A stretch of 64,000 bases of DNA from RGIG4140 sp045655105 (GTDB taxonomy: Bacteria > Pseudomonadota > Alphaproteobacteria > CAAHEQ01 > UBA3637): assembly GCA_045655105.1 (NCBI GenBank), contig JAZOOQ010000006.1:4261-68260 (forward strand). The letters are read 5' to 3'. This document shows positions 32,601 to 41,438 of this stretch, one piece after another. The notes beneath the pieces are model-generated. The model worked only from the letters and a program-made list of their open reading frames with translations. It ran no database searches and was not told the origin of the DNA. Position numbers and translations under genes: made by a program. Each line of letters begins with the position of its first letter. Positions within the stretch are counted from its first letter, which is position 1.

Positions 32601-35600
32601 TATCATTATAAAGAGCTCTAATACCTGAAGCAGTGGATTCTTTTTTTCCTCTTAAGAAAATAGTTCCATTTAAACTTTCGCGACCAACGGTATTTAAAGC
32701 ATTTGAAACTGCTGGACCTGCGTGTAAGACATTTCCTTGGATTTGTTTGATTAAATTTGAAGCCAAACCATTTGTCATGATAGAGCCAACAGGTTTTGAT
32801 CCGCCAATTGTTAAAACACTACCATTTGTTGATACAATACCCATTGTTTTTGAAGCGCTATTTTCAGCAACAAATAAATCTTTATCAACTAATCTTGCAA
32901 CAAAGTTCCCATCTTTTGTAATTGTTTCTGGAGCAATAACAAGACCTTTAATTTTACCTTGCGTATCAATTGCTTCACCATATTCATTAATCAAATATGT
33001 TGTTTGATTGTTATCCGTATATCCAACGGAATTTAAAGGAATAAATGTGCCTGTAATATCACCTTTTGCATTTGCAATACGGTTATCAGATAAAACATGC
33101 CCAAGTTGGGTTTTGCCAAGACCAACTCTGCCATCAGAATGAAGAATTCCTGCAAATTTGCCAGAGTTATCAACAGCAATACCTTGCGGTAAAACTCTGC
33201 CAATTACTTCATCCATGTTGTTATAAATAAAGTCTGAAGCATAAAGATATCCAGTATCTTTTTCAGTGCTAATGGTATTGTTAATTGCCATATAGCCAAG
33301 TAATTTCCCATTCGATTTAACAGCTAAACCTGTTTTTACAAGATATCCAATTTGAGTTCCTGCCTTATCAAGAGCAATACCATTTGACATTAATCTTCCA
33401 ATTGATCTTGCATTTTTACCCAATAAATCAGCATCAAAACTTGTCCAACCAATCAGTTCATTTTTTGTGTTAACATAAACACCAAATGGAAGCATTCTGC
33501 CGATAACACCTTCTTCGTTAATAACCAGACCAAATGGTGTTGCTTGACCAACAATGTTGCCATTTTTATCCAAAATAGAACCTGTTACATTTGGATATCC
33601 AATTAATTCTTCTGGTGTAAATGCAACGCTTAAGCGTTTAAATACACCACCTATAATTTTTTCATCTTGTGAAACTGCAATGCCATTCGCAAGGATTTTT
33701 CCAATAACTGTTTTCTTTAATGATACAACTTCACCTTTTGGTGTGATTGATCCGATTTCTTTACCCAATATTGATAAAACCTTACCATGAGGCATTTCAA
33801 AACCAATAACTTTTCCATCTTTATCAGTTACTGTTTTGTTAGCTCTAATGGCTCCAATGATATCGCCATCTGAATTTTTTAATGTGCCATCTACACTCAT
33901 CGTGGCAAGATAGTTATTATCTAAATCAAGGAATGCAGTCTTGTCTGGGATTAAGGTACCAATGATTTGTTGAGTATCACCACTAACAGCCGTTAAATTT
34001 GGTAAAACACGAGCAAATCTTTCTCCTTCTTGATTAAGACCAAAACCAATTTTTGAGTTATAACGACCAAGAATTAAACCATCAGGTGAAACAATAACCC
34101 CATCAGGAGGAATCACACCTAAAAATTTTCCATTTGTAGCGGAAACAATACCATCTTGATCAATAGTTCCAATTTCATTTCCATTGGCATCATAAACTTT
34201 ATCACCCATCACAGTCCAACTGGTTGGATTTCCATTTGCATCTAAAACAACGCCAGTAGGAGTGCCTGATTGACCATTATCACCAATAACAGTTCCTAAA
34301 ATTTCTTTACCATCAATAGAAATTACAGATCCGTCTTCTTGAAGGCAGCCAATAACTTTTCCTTTTAAGTCCATTACTTTGCCGTCTAAGCGAACGCGAC
34401 CAATCACAACTCCTTCGTTGTTTTTGACAATTCCTTTAATTGCTAATGCACCAATAACTTTCCCAGCATTGTCAACAACTGTTTTATCTGGGGTAATACA
34501 TCCAAAAGGTTCATTATTGGCATCTGTTAAATCGCCACCAAGAGTAACAAGTCCTAATAAACGACAGCCATCCGCAATTGCAGATGCTCTTGGAACAACA
34601 ACACCGATAATTCTATTTTGATCGTTACGGACATAACTATCCGTCATGACTTTTCCAACTTGTTCAAGTGAATCATTAATGGCAATTCCGTTTGGGAAAA
34701 CAGATCCAATTTGTTGACATCCAAATCCAATAACGCGTCCTTTGGGTAATACTGATCCAACTGTTTTTTTGCCAGCAGTTATTGATCCATCTGGATTAAC
34801 GCAACCAATAACAGCTCCTTGTGGACCAACAGCTTTTCCTTCGGAGTTGATAAATCCAATAGGATTGCCTTTTTCATTAATAACAAGACCTAACTGAATA
34901 GCGCCACCAATATCTGTTCCTTCAGAATTTATTACACTACCATCAATCAATGTTTTTCCAACAGTTTGATTATATGCATCACGCACTTCGCCATTTTGCA
35001 TGATTTTCCCTGTTAATTGGCAACCTGGTGCAACAGCAACACCTTGAGGGATTGTACCCCCAATAAGATCATTTGTGTTATTTGTTACCAATCCGTTTGG
35101 TTTAACTGTTCCAAGAACGGAGTTTGCAGCATCCATAACAGATCCATCAGGAATAATACCCCCGATAACATTACCAGTTAAGTCTGCAACCAAACCCCAT
35201 GGTCTTAAAACACCCATTACGCGGTTATTTAAATTTGCAACAGCTCCATTTGCAAGAGGTTTACCAATAACGGATCCTTTTTCGTTTACAACAGTTCCGT
35301 CTTTTAATAATTTACCGATAACATTTCCGGTCATATCCATTACAGAAACAATTGGAATAGCTGCACCTAAAACATTTAATTCTGCATCCACAATGGTGTC
35401 ATCACCTAATAAACGACCCAATTTATCTCCGTTTTCATTAATTACATCCCCATTTGGCGCAATTTTACCCATGAGCTCATTTTTAAGGTTAAGAGGTAAT
35501 TTTTCTGGAGTGGCAATTGCAACGATTTTACCATCTTTGTTAATATATAATCCATTTTCAGTTGGTTTAATGACTTCACCATCGATAACGATAGAACCAT

Positions 35601-36279
35601 CTTCCACAATAGGGTGCAACTTTCCATCAAGACCCATGGCGTATTTTTGTTCTTGAGCAGCATCATCTTTTGATGCGGTTTCACAAATAACACAATCTTT
35701 GGAATCAGTAGATTGAGCTTTTACTTGAACAGTTGTTTTCTTTTCTCTATCGGAAAAACCAGCAGCGGTTGCAGAATCTTCTTCCCATTGAATGGTTAAA
35801 ACATTTTGAATTTGTCTTAAAGAAACAGGATTCCACAAAACTTTAATTAAACATTCTTGTCCACTTGCTAAAGATTCATTTTCTTTACAAGTTGTTTCCA
35901 TTGAAAATCCATCTTGTTGATTTTCAAGGAAAGTAGCTCCTTTATAAAGAACAGAACCATTTTCTGCTGTGAGTTTTATTAAAGCTTCAACTTGAGAACC
36001 AATAACAACGTTATTCATATCAATTTGTTCAGGAACAACTTTTAAAGAGACATCGCCCCTATCAAATCCTTGGAATTGACCTCCTTGAGCATCATTTTTA
36101 GTTTCATATTCATCGTCCCAGTCGATATTTTCCGTTGGAGTTTGAACAGGCGCTTTTTCAGAAATAAAGGAAAGCGCTACAAAAAATACAATAAGAAGAA
36201 ATAATCCACCAAACAAAAGTTTTCTGTTACTTTTTTTTACATATTGCTCACTTGAGCTTAATCCTCTGTTTTCTTTCAT
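29677..36279 (-). CDS. Giant VirB10/DotG-like secretion channel protein with 17-residue repeats
   Basis: 2200 residues, against about 400 for VirB10 and 1050 for Legionella DotG. Order: cytoplasmic N-terminus, transmembrane helix at 20-41, a beta domain at about 60-185 with a LASGQECLIKVLWNP strand like ASH/choice-of-anchor folds, then degenerate repeats from about 270 to 1730. The repeat period is 17 residues (G-x4-D/N-G-x-V-x-D/N-x2-G-x-V/I-I/L), so about 85 copies by span. A proline-rich linker follows, then a VirB10/TrbI domain at about 1890-2080 (IIPAGSRLIGTF, IPVVIYVPSGTRLTVFP). A Glu/Asp-rich tail occupies about 2085-2160. DotG has a repeat domain in the same place but with shorter units. 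The protein should span inner membrane, periplasm and outer-membrane core. It has no frameshift despite its length. Confidence 0.88.
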   Translation of the reverse strand: MKENRGLSSSEQYVKKSNRKLLFGGLFLLIVFFVALSFISEKAPVQTPTENIDWDDEYETKNDAQGGQFQGFDRGDVSLKVVPEQIDMNNVVIGSQVEALIKLTAENGSVLYKGATFLENQQDGFSMETTCKENESLASGQECLIKVLWNPVSLRQIQNVLTIQWEEDSATAAGFSDREKKTTVQVKAQSTDSKDCVICETASKDDAAQEQKYAMGLDGKLHPIVEDGSIVIDGEVIKPTENGLYINKDGKIVAIATPEKLPLNLKNELMGKIAPNGDVINENGDKLGRLLGDDTIVDAELNVLGAAIPIVSVMDMTGNVIGKLLKDGTVVNEKGSVIGKPLANGAVANLNNRVMGVLRPWGLVADLTGNVIGGIIPDGSVMDAANSVLGTVKPNGLVTNNTNDLIGGTIPQGVAVAPGCQLTGKIMQNGEVRDAYNQTVGKTLIDGSVINSEGTDIGGAIQLGLVINEKGNPIGFINSEGKAVGPQGAVIGCVNPDGSITAGKKTVGSVLPKGRVIGFGCQQIGSVFPNGIAINDSLEQVGKVMTDSYVRNDQNRIIGVVVPRASAIADGCRLLGLVTLGGDLTDANNEPFGCITPDKTVVDNAGKVIGALAIKGIVKNNEGVVIGRVRLDGKVMDLKGKVIGCLQEDGSVISIDGKEILGTVIGDNGQSGTPTGVVLDANGNPTSWTVMGDKVYDANGNEIGTIDQDGIVSATNGKFLGVIPPDGVIVSPDGLILGRYNSKIGFGLNQEGERFARVLPNLTAVSGDTQQIIGTLIPDKTAFLDLDNNYLATMSVDGTLKNSDGDIIGAIRANKTVTDKDGKVIGFEMPHGKVLSILGKEIGSITPKGEVVSLKKTVIGKILANGIAVSQDEKIIGGVFKRLSVAFTPEELIGYPNVTGSILDKNGNIVGQATPFGLVINEEGVIGRMLPFGVYVNTKNELIGWTSFDADLLGKNARSIGRLMSNGIALDKAGTQIGYLVKTGLAVKSNGKLLGYMAINNTISTEKDTGYLYASDFIYNNMDEVIGRVLPQGIAVDNSGKFAGILHSDGRVGLGKTQLGHVLSDNRIANAKGDITGTFIPLNSVGYTDNNQTTYLINEYGEAIDTQGKIKGLVIAPETITKDGNFVARLVDKDLFVAENSASKTMGIVSTNGSVLTIGGSKPVGSIMTNGLASNLIKQIQGNVLHAGPAVSNALNTVGRESLNGTIFLRGKKESTASGIRALYNDKGNIRGTTLPVTAFVGKSGLLIGQTQTAATITNQDEKTVAVQMPFGFALTQDNLWAGGKAPFGVAVDDDAKILGTVAADGAVIGKDNQMTARALSDGSVADIQDRSLYNTMPQKGGLVQQGLPFGYRGDVLGRTTLSGDILDATDSKTLRILDDGTILGKDEPLAGAILPFHTAIAQDGSFMGTLIHNGQIMSPSGELKGKIAVNGTVKEGTYKITGALVSSALVTNDCKVVGQTGFNGQVIDAKGTVVGRILPDKWAVNTSGEKIGRLTRNGIVMSPEGKYIGRTMPDSTVVDVNGINIGCSKNDGTVVDHKTGEIIGATHERGLVLGKDGKPIGRVKLNGSVVNKNGEVIGTLRADGNVVNANGEIIGRNVSRDEEILYDENGNIKGTFGSDGVIKDAEGNFIAQVLPTGEIVDKNGNVIGQLGDNGELPSDIESGLLVDANGNVFGKISGCDVFNLQNEKIASITPNGSIIGLNGELFATIHENGTLQDKDGNNMGQIKGIDLRLDKCGIKSLSEEELEALRNAQGGAGQAGSRKISFGNKLYQVTPDGSILDDKNEIVGFMQEGRPMTLDGRPLSPDGDEHGRIRPNFGNKKMKPTPEQIQQMQEILSQKRESMKAGMGSRGLITPNSKIKAMARKKADSDWKSIGVNKIVSSYPVDMSRMILKDKAIPAVLTRSIDSRYAEMPVTAIVERHIYSEKGRNIIIPAGSRLIGTFAGEQGNDKRAAKLEITWQRLIRPDGGAFSFEGTSGDAQGRGGVAAYLDDELVKKFGKPIMTSVVTSAISYMMATNDDMYQDMYGNTITSSKTEAANDARENFIESMQTIFDQLIEDSANIPVVIYVPSGTRLTVFPNEDLWLRSEEDDISEAEEISTEAQKPDTSSWIETRNTQKETTDEENEEDEEESEESEEDEESSDVDDSKYYKPSDKYNSEEESDESQNEAIYTGDSVEKQPISERKVTPVLPKTGSSDRLF
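31090..35490 (-). repeat. Coding repeat array of the VirB10/DotG-like gene
   Basis: About 85 degenerate 51-bp units encoding the 17-residue repeat. At DNA level the units are strongly diverged, with no long identical copies, so the array is old and selected at protein level. The 17-residue period with regularly placed Gly, Asp/Asn and aliphatic residues suggests a beta-solenoid stack. Confidence 0.8.
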
Positions 36280-36334
36280 TGCTAACCCATTTCTTTACTG
36301 TCGGAACAAATACTTAAATGATTTTCAAAGAATT

Positions 36335-38071
36335 TTATTGAACGCGAACAACTGAGCATCCAAATCCACGACGACCCAATCTTTTGCATAATTTATCTGC
36401 CAAAGTAATATCTTTAATTGGACCGACGCGTAAGCGGAATAATTCACGCATATTGCTGTCTGCTGTTGTATCAACAGAATAATAAGGTTCATAACCGCTT
36501 AAAACATCTGCATTCTTATCAAGAATTTTTTCCCAAATTCCTTCAAGTTCAGTAATATCTGCATGTGTACCAAGTTCAATAGAAATTGTTTCGCTTGTGG
36601 CTAAACCGGAATTTCTTTGTGCTGAAATTGGCATTTGACTCATTACACCAACAATCCCTGCAGATGCTTTTGGAGAGTTCACAACATTAGCTGGAATTGA
36701 TTGAATCGGAGCCATGTTTGATGTATATACTGAACTGTTTGGTTGAACATATCCCGGCATATAATTTTCAGTATATGTATCATACATTGATTCAACAGGA
36801 TACATACCGTTTGTTTGTGGCATATATGTGTTTTGTTGATACATATCCATCATTTGAGGTCTTGGTGCTAATGGACTTTTTGTGATTTGTTTTTCTTCTG
36901 AATCAGCACCTAAAGTTGGATCATAAGCCGGAGCTTCTTTACTCATTACGCTTGGTCGACCTGTATATGGAGAAACAGTCATATTTTCAGAACCGCTATA
37001 ATCTGTATATTCAAGACCTGCACTTGGATCTCTTCTAAGTTTTAAACAGATAAGTTTTTTACCATTTCTTAAAACCAAATCCCCAATAGCTTCAACAACA
37101 ATTAAACGGCTATTTGGTCCCGTTGTTCTAAAACCAACAGGAACTTCTGTTTCTTGAACTAAAAGACTGACAACAGGGCGTTGAGTCATTGTTAAAGCTT
37201 TCGGTCCCAAATCAATGTATGTAAAAATATTATCGCGCCATACATTATCTGGGGCAATATCCACATCTGATGGATTTGGAATATAAATATCAATATCAAA
37301 ACGAATGTTTTCTGGATCTACAGGAATGCTTTGCAACCAATTTTTTGGGCCAGTTGAGGCGGTATTAATACCCAATTGGGGATTTTGACCACCACTTCTG
37401 CCAATTGCCCATCCTGGTGCTTTATTGGAGTTTAAAAACCCATTTCCAACTGCTCTATTTGTTGCACCATTCATACCACCTAAGCGGCCTCCATTTTCAA
37501 CAGGAGTGTATCGTGGTCCAACTAATACATCAACAACAGATTGAGAAATCTTTTCCGCATTATATGTTTCGCTTCTTAAATAGAAAACATATCGGTTACC
37601 TGAACGACCAAAAATAATCATATTGCTATCAACACCAATGTATGATGGGTCAGCATATAAAAGAAGAGAGTTTGGTGCTGCAATTTCACCACCAAAAGAT
37701 TCTGGAGAACCGATATGAACTTTTTCAATTAACTCCCATGTTGGCAAGTTAATCAGAGTCATCATTCCTTCTCTTAAACGGATTGGTAAAATAACATCAG
37801 GTGACCAAGCATATTTTGAATATCCTGGTTTTGATTGACCTTCCCCTAAATGAGCCATTGGGTCATTCCATGCTTTTTGTTGCATGCCAAGAGAATGTAA
37901 ATAATTTGGGTTAACAGATTCGTAATCGCCATTTGTTTGCGCAATAGCGTCGCTTAAACGTTCACTTTCAGCATCTGTAGGCAACCCCTCTGAATGTGCA
38001 ACAACAGAAAATAAAACAAAAACAGCAGCTGTTGCCAGCCAACCTTGTCTGTGAAGTTTGTGTTTGAACAT
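36335..38071 (-). CDS. VirB9/DotH-like secretion core protein with C-terminal SPOR domain
   Basis: 578 residues with a signal peptide (hydrophobic to residue 22, cut near AHS). The VirB9/TrbG-like domain at about 65-360 includes DVILPIRLREGMMTLINLP, PNSLLLYADPSYIGVDSNMI, GRSGNRYVFYLRSE and the C-terminal NSRLIVVEAIGDLVLRNGKKL. A Met/Pro/Tyr/Gln-rich linker at about 400-490 follows. The last 82 residues (ISIELGTHADITELEGIW to RLRVGPIKDITLADKLCKRL) read as a SPOR domain, which binds denuded septal peptidoglycan. That combination is unusual and would tether the outer-membrane core to division-site wall. Start ATG 38071 follows AGGAGAGATTCA. It lies upstream of virB10, in classical virB9-virB10 order. 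Confidence 0.82.
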   Translation of the reverse strand: MFKHKLHRQGWLATAAVFVLFSVVAHSEGLPTDAESERLSDAIAQTNGDYESVNPNYLHSLGMQQKAWNDPMAHLGEGQSKPGYSKYAWSPDVILPIRLREGMMTLINLPTWELIEKVHIGSPESFGGEIAAPNSLLLYADPSYIGVDSNMIIFGRSGNRYVFYLRSETYNAEKISQSVVDVLVGPRYTPVENGGRLGGMNGATNRAVGNGFLNSNKAPGWAIGRSGGQNPQLGINTASTGPKNWLQSIPVDPENIRFDIDIYIPNPSDVDIAPDNVWRDNIFTYIDLGPKALTMTQRPVVSLLVQETEVPVGFRTTGPNSRLIVVEAIGDLVLRNGKKLICLKLRRDPSAGLEYTDYSGSENMTVSPYTGRPSVMSKEAPAYDPTLGADSEEKQITKSPLAPRPQMMDMYQQNTYMPQTNGMYPVESMYDTYTENYMPGYVQPNSSVYTSNMAPIQSIPANVVNSPKASAGIVGVMSQMPISAQRNSGLATSETISIELGTHADITELEGIWEKILDKNADVLSGYEPYYSVDTTADSNMRELFRLRVGPIKDITLADKLCKRLGRRGFGCSVVRVQ

Positions 38072-38228
38072 TGAATCTCTCCTCTTTATTTTTGTAATAT
38101 ATTTACACAATAAAACAAAAATATTTAAAAAGTCTAGCAAAAAATGAAAAAAGATGTGTTTTTAATAGAAAAAATTTTTCAAGGTTTTTTTTAGAAGTTT
38201 TTTAAGAGGGATTTTTTTGAAAAAATTA

Positions 38229-38927
38229 TTATGAATCAGCTTTTTTTATCCCAAGTTGAATAACTGTAAATCCAAGTGGATTTTTTAGTCTTTCTTCCCA
38301 AGTTAAACCTTCTCTTGTGGGTCTAAAAGCAACATCCATTGTAACAACCCATCTGGATTTTTGAGGTTCACTTGATAAGTGTTTCATTTCTGTAAATTCA
38401 ACTTCTGTACGCCAAATGTTTTCATTTCTACTTGAGCGATAAGGGTTAACGACTAAAATTTTAACATTACGGGTCAACCCTTCTTCTTTAGCTTGTTTAA
38501 TCCAATCTTCTGCATATTCAATAAATTTTGAATAAACGGTGCTTTCGCTCATCCAGTTAATTTCGCCATCAATCCCAGTGCGTCGTTCAAGTTCTTGAAT
38601 GTTTGATCCAACGCTAAAATAGGAAAGCAAATACTGTCTTATAAAAGATTCAGTCAGTGTTTGCATATTCATTTGGCTGAAGTTTGGGCGAACAACATTA
38701 ATAACTTGTTCATTCTTATTAAGTGTTGTTAAGAAAAATGGTTGCACTCTTACAATAGGCATTAATGAAACAAGAGCGCTAATAAGCATAATTGTTGTTA
38801 ATGAAGAAACAACTAAAACAAGCGCAAAAGTGCGCGCCATCCAAAGATAACGCCTTTCTTTAACGGCTTCTTCGGATAAATCTTGACCTTGTTTCTTTTT
38901 AACAGGTATTTGCTCGTTCATTGTCAT
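38229..38927 (-). CDS. VirB8/DotI-like inner-membrane secretion protein (second copy)
   Basis: 232 residues: short cytoplasmic N-terminus, one transmembrane helix at about 33-55 (ALVLVVSSLTTIMLISALV), then a periplasmic NTF2-like VirB8 domain (ESFIRQYLLSYFS, WMSESTVYSKFIEYAEDW, SRWVVTMDVAFRPT, NPLGFTVIQLGI). The MSESTVYSKF and NPLGF segments are shared with the other VirB8-like protein at 39214. VirB8 scaffolds the inner-membrane complex. Two VirB8-like paralogues also occur in Dot/Icm systems (DotI and DotJ). No strong ribosome site precedes the ATG; a second ATG lies two codons later. It follows the small lipoprotein gene by 18 bases. Confidence 0.85.
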   Translation of the reverse strand: MTMNEQIPVKKKQGQDLSEEAVKERRYLWMARTFALVLVVSSLTTIMLISALVSLMPIVRVQPFFLTTLNKNEQVINVVRPNFSQMNMQTLTESFIRQYLLSYFSVGSNIQELERRTGIDGEINWMSESTVYSKFIEYAEDWIKQAKEEGLTRNVKILVVNPYRSSRNENIWRTEVEFTEMKHLSSEPQKSRWVVTMDVAFRPTREGLTWEERLKNPLGFTVIQLGIKKADS

Positions 38928-38945
38928 AAGAATAAATTTTTGTTA

Positions 38946-39125
38946 TTAAGATAACCATTCAGGAAGGGCAGGTGCTTTTTCAAGTTCAATGCATGCACAT
39001 GGAGATTTTTTAAGTTCAGAATAATCTGGACCAATTCCAACTGGTTCTTTTTCATAAACACTGCCACAAGCAGCAGCTAAAGCAGCGATACCTAAAACAA
39101 ATAAAATAACAAAATATTTTTTCAT
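38946..39125 (-). CDS. VirB7-like small lipoprotein
   Basis: 59 residues: MKKYFVILFVLGIAALAAAC, a lipoprotein signal peptide with lipobox AAAC (lipidated C20), then a short proline-rich mature part with a CAC pair and the end PALPEWLS. Size, lipobox and position directly before VirB8 and VirB9-like genes match VirB7, the lipoprotein that anchors the outer-membrane core complex. The ATG follows GAGGGAAAA, a good ribosome site. The identification rests on architecture and context, since VirB7 sequences hardly conserve. Confidence 0.75.
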   Translation of the reverse strand: MKKYFVILFVLGIAALAAACGSVYEKEPVGIGPDYSELKKSPCACIELEKAPALPEWLS

Positions 39126-39213
39126 TTTTCCCTCTTATTTTTGTGAATCACGAATTCAGTTTATCTAAAGAAAAATAATTAATCAACCAAAAAAAACATT
39201 ATTTTAAAATATT

Positions 39214-39891
39214 TTATTTTTTAACGGCCTCATCATATTTTTGAATGTAAAAGCCAAAAGGATTTGAAAAAGTTTGAGAATAAATATGTCTATTTGGATA
39301 ATGACCAATTGTAAGGGTTGCTACACGTTGTTGTACCAGAGGTTTAACAATTGGATCATATGGGTTGTAAAGAAAAACATCAAACTCAACAGTATAGGTA
39401 TTTCCTAATTTTGAAATATTATTAATTTCAACACTTTGAGTTTCTTTTCCAGCGGCAATTTTCTTAATTTTTTCTTGAATATTTTTGGCAAATTTAGAGT
39501 ATACAGTCGGTGAAGACAATCGTCTAATTTCCCCAGAACCACCCCATCTAGCAGTCATTTCATCTTTATCAGCAAAATATGAAATTCTTCTATCAATATA
39601 ATATCTGATTAACATTTCATCTAATAATTCGCGATTGGCTCGATTGCTATGTGATGTTGAATTCATTAATCTTTTTGCGGGTAATGTGTCAATCTGAATA
39701 TGATCTAAGGTATGCATAGGGGAGGGTAAAATTTGAGCTACCACTTTTAGTTTTGGAGCCATTTGAACCAATGTTAAAACAATAAATAAATTGATAGCAA
39801 TAGAAACAGCGGCTAAAGTCATCCAAAATTTAGCTAAATAAATGGCAATTTTTCCACGTTTTTTTTGATCTTTAATAAAATAAGAAATCAC
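39214..39891 (-). CDS. VirB8/DotJ-like inner-membrane secretion protein (first copy)
   Basis: 225 residues: basic N-terminus (KDQKKRGK), transmembrane helix at about 25-47 and a periplasmic VirB8-like domain (LIRYYIDRRISYF, RLSSPTVYSKFAKNIQEKI, NTYTVEFDVFLYNP, SNPFGFYIQKYDE). It shares the SPTVYSKF and NPFGF landmarks with the copy at 38229 but differs elsewhere, so the duplication is old. It starts at GTG 39891, whose ribosome site GGAGG is embedded in the last codons of the upstream gene, and the stop TAA directly abuts the GTG. Strong translational coupling within the operon is therefore expected. Confidence 0.83.
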   Translation of the reverse strand: MISYFIKDQKKRGKIAIYLAKFWMTLAAVSIAINLFIVLTLVQMAPKLKVVAQILPSPMHTLDHIQIDTLPAKRLMNSTSHSNRANRELLDEMLIRYYIDRRISYFADKDEMTARWGGSGEIRRLSSPTVYSKFAKNIQEKIKKIAAGKETQSVEINNISKLGNTYTVEFDVFLYNPYDPIVKPLVQQRVATLTIGHYPNRHIYSQTFSNPFGFYIQKYDEAVKK

Positions 39892-41436
39892 TTAAAGACC
39901 TCCATTTAAACAGCTTTTGCTAATTTTTTTATTATAATGTTTTTTAATATCCACGTTATTCTTTTTTTCAAGTTCTTCATAAAGAGCAATTTCTGCTTTT
40001 TTTTGTTTTAAAAGATGATCAATTTCTTGAGCATTAACCACTGTAAAATTAACATCTCCATTTATGTCTTTTTCAAGAGCGTTAACATAATTAAAATCTT
40101 GATAAGCTTGAGATGAATAGATGATTTGTTTAAGCTGTCTATATTCTTCTGTATCTTTTGGGATTTTATTTAAAGCATTTAATTGTTCAACATAAGACAT
40201 TTTTAAATAAAGTTTAAAGGATTCAGTTTTGTTTTTTGTATCAACAACATCTGAATGTGTTCTTGTGATTTTTTCACGAACAATTTTAATATTTTTATTT
40301 TTAAGATTTAATAATTCTTCTTCTAAAGCCATAATAGAATCAACATTATCACCTTTAATTTCATTTGTGACGCCAAGATTTTTTAAACGTTGATTTAATT
40401 CGTTTATAGTTGTTTCTTTTTTGTTTGTTATAAGATTTAAAATGTTTTCGGAGTTTGTTTTTTCTTTTTTGATAGCTTGGTAAACGTTTAACCGATTGTT
40501 TTGTTCCTGAATATCTTTATGTCTAGCTTCTTCATTTAAAACAAGTGTTTTCGAAAAAAATATTTTTGACATTTCTCCATTGGGGTTATATGTATTAAAT
40601 CCACTTTGAATAAATTCTTTCCATGGTTTTGGCCATTCTGGAAAAACGGATTTTGTTTTTGCTGGATCATCATTAAACCACATAATTTCATGAGCTGGAG
40701 GTAAAGCTTTTGGTGGTTTAGGAAAGTTTTTTTGACTTTCAGATAATCTTTGTGCTTGGTCTGGTGTTAGTGTGGATAAAAATGATTTATATGCCAATTC
40801 ATTTTTTTCAAAATCATTTTCAGCACTAATTCCTGCAATTCGGCCTGTTCGTCCTAAAATTTTATTTATGTTCATTAAAAAAGAATTAACTTCTTCTTGG
40901 TAAGAATATTTTTGATCTTCCCATAATTCGAAAGACTTACCTTCTTTTACTTGACCATATTTTGATGGATTAGCATAAACGTCTGTTAAAATTTCTCTGC
41001 CCAAATACCAGTTAGCAAAAAGTTCTGCCTGAGCATCTTCTCCTGTGCTTGTTTTTTTCGGAACACTGTTTAAAATATCAACTGTTAATTTTAATTCTTG
41101 TTCATCATAAGCCTGAGTGATATTTTGCCAAGCAGCTTTTGGATTTTCATAAACATCAGCAAGTAAATTAATATTGCATTCTTCCATCGCGTTATATTTT
41201 TGGTTAATTAAATCAACGCGCAGTTTTTCATGCTCTTCTTCTTTATATTTTTCTTTTAATTTTTTAAGTTTGAGTTGCATAGCATGAAGTTGCTCAAGAT
41301 AGATAATTTCAGTTGTGTAATCATCTGTTTCAATCACTGCTTGAGATTCATTTTCAACTGGCGCATTTGCTTGAGTTAAACTGATAAATGAAAAAAATGA
41401 AATACCTGTTAATGCAAATAATAGAAAATGTTTCAT
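39892..41436 (-). CDS. Periplasmic coiled-coil protein of the secretion operon
   Basis: 514 residues, not recognised. Signal peptide 1-23 (ends TQANA). A charged coiled coil follows at about 45-85 (LKLKKLKEKYKEEEHEKL). The middle is globular, with a PPKALPPAHEIMWFNDDP segment, and another helical coiled coil runs from about 290 to 400. The end is basic. The only mature cysteines I see are in the NINLLADVY region and near CLNGGL. Its place in front of the first VirB8 gene, with coupled translation, makes a structural role in the periplasmic part of the secretion machine likely; nothing more can be said. Confidence 0.6.
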   Translation of the reverse strand: MKHFLLFALTGISFFSFISLTQANAPVENESQAVIETDDYTTEIIYLEQLHAMQLKLKKLKEKYKEEEHEKLRVDLINQKYNAMEECNINLLADVYENPKAAWQNITQAYDEQELKLTVDILNSVPKKTSTGEDAQAELFANWYLGREILTDVYANPSKYGQVKEGKSFELWEDQKYSYQEEVNSFLMNINKILGRTGRIAGISAENDFEKNELAYKSFLSTLTPDQAQRLSESQKNFPKPPKALPPAHEIMWFNDDPAKTKSVFPEWPKPWKEFIQSGFNTYNPNGEMSKIFFSKTLVLNEEARHKDIQEQNNRLNVYQAIKKEKTNSENILNLITNKKETTINELNQRLKNLGVTNEIKGDNVDSIMALEEELLNLKNKNIKIVREKITRTHSDVVDTKNKTESFKLYLKMSYVEQLNALNKIPKDTEEYRQLKQIIYSSQAYQDFNYVNALEKDINGDVNFTVVNAQEIDHLLKQKKAEIALYEELEKKNNVDIKKHYNKKISKSCLNGGL

Positions 41437-41438
41437 TA

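Noticed and set aside
31090..35490. Regular repeats that might be taken for a CRISPR or satellite array
   Set aside because: Units are contiguous, diverged at DNA level and coherent only as a 17-residue protein motif. There are no spacers.
31388..35656. Many plus-strand open frames (up to 193 codons) opposite the VirB10-like gene
   Set aside because: Antisense shadows created by the periodic 51-bp coding units. None has a ribosome site or domain.
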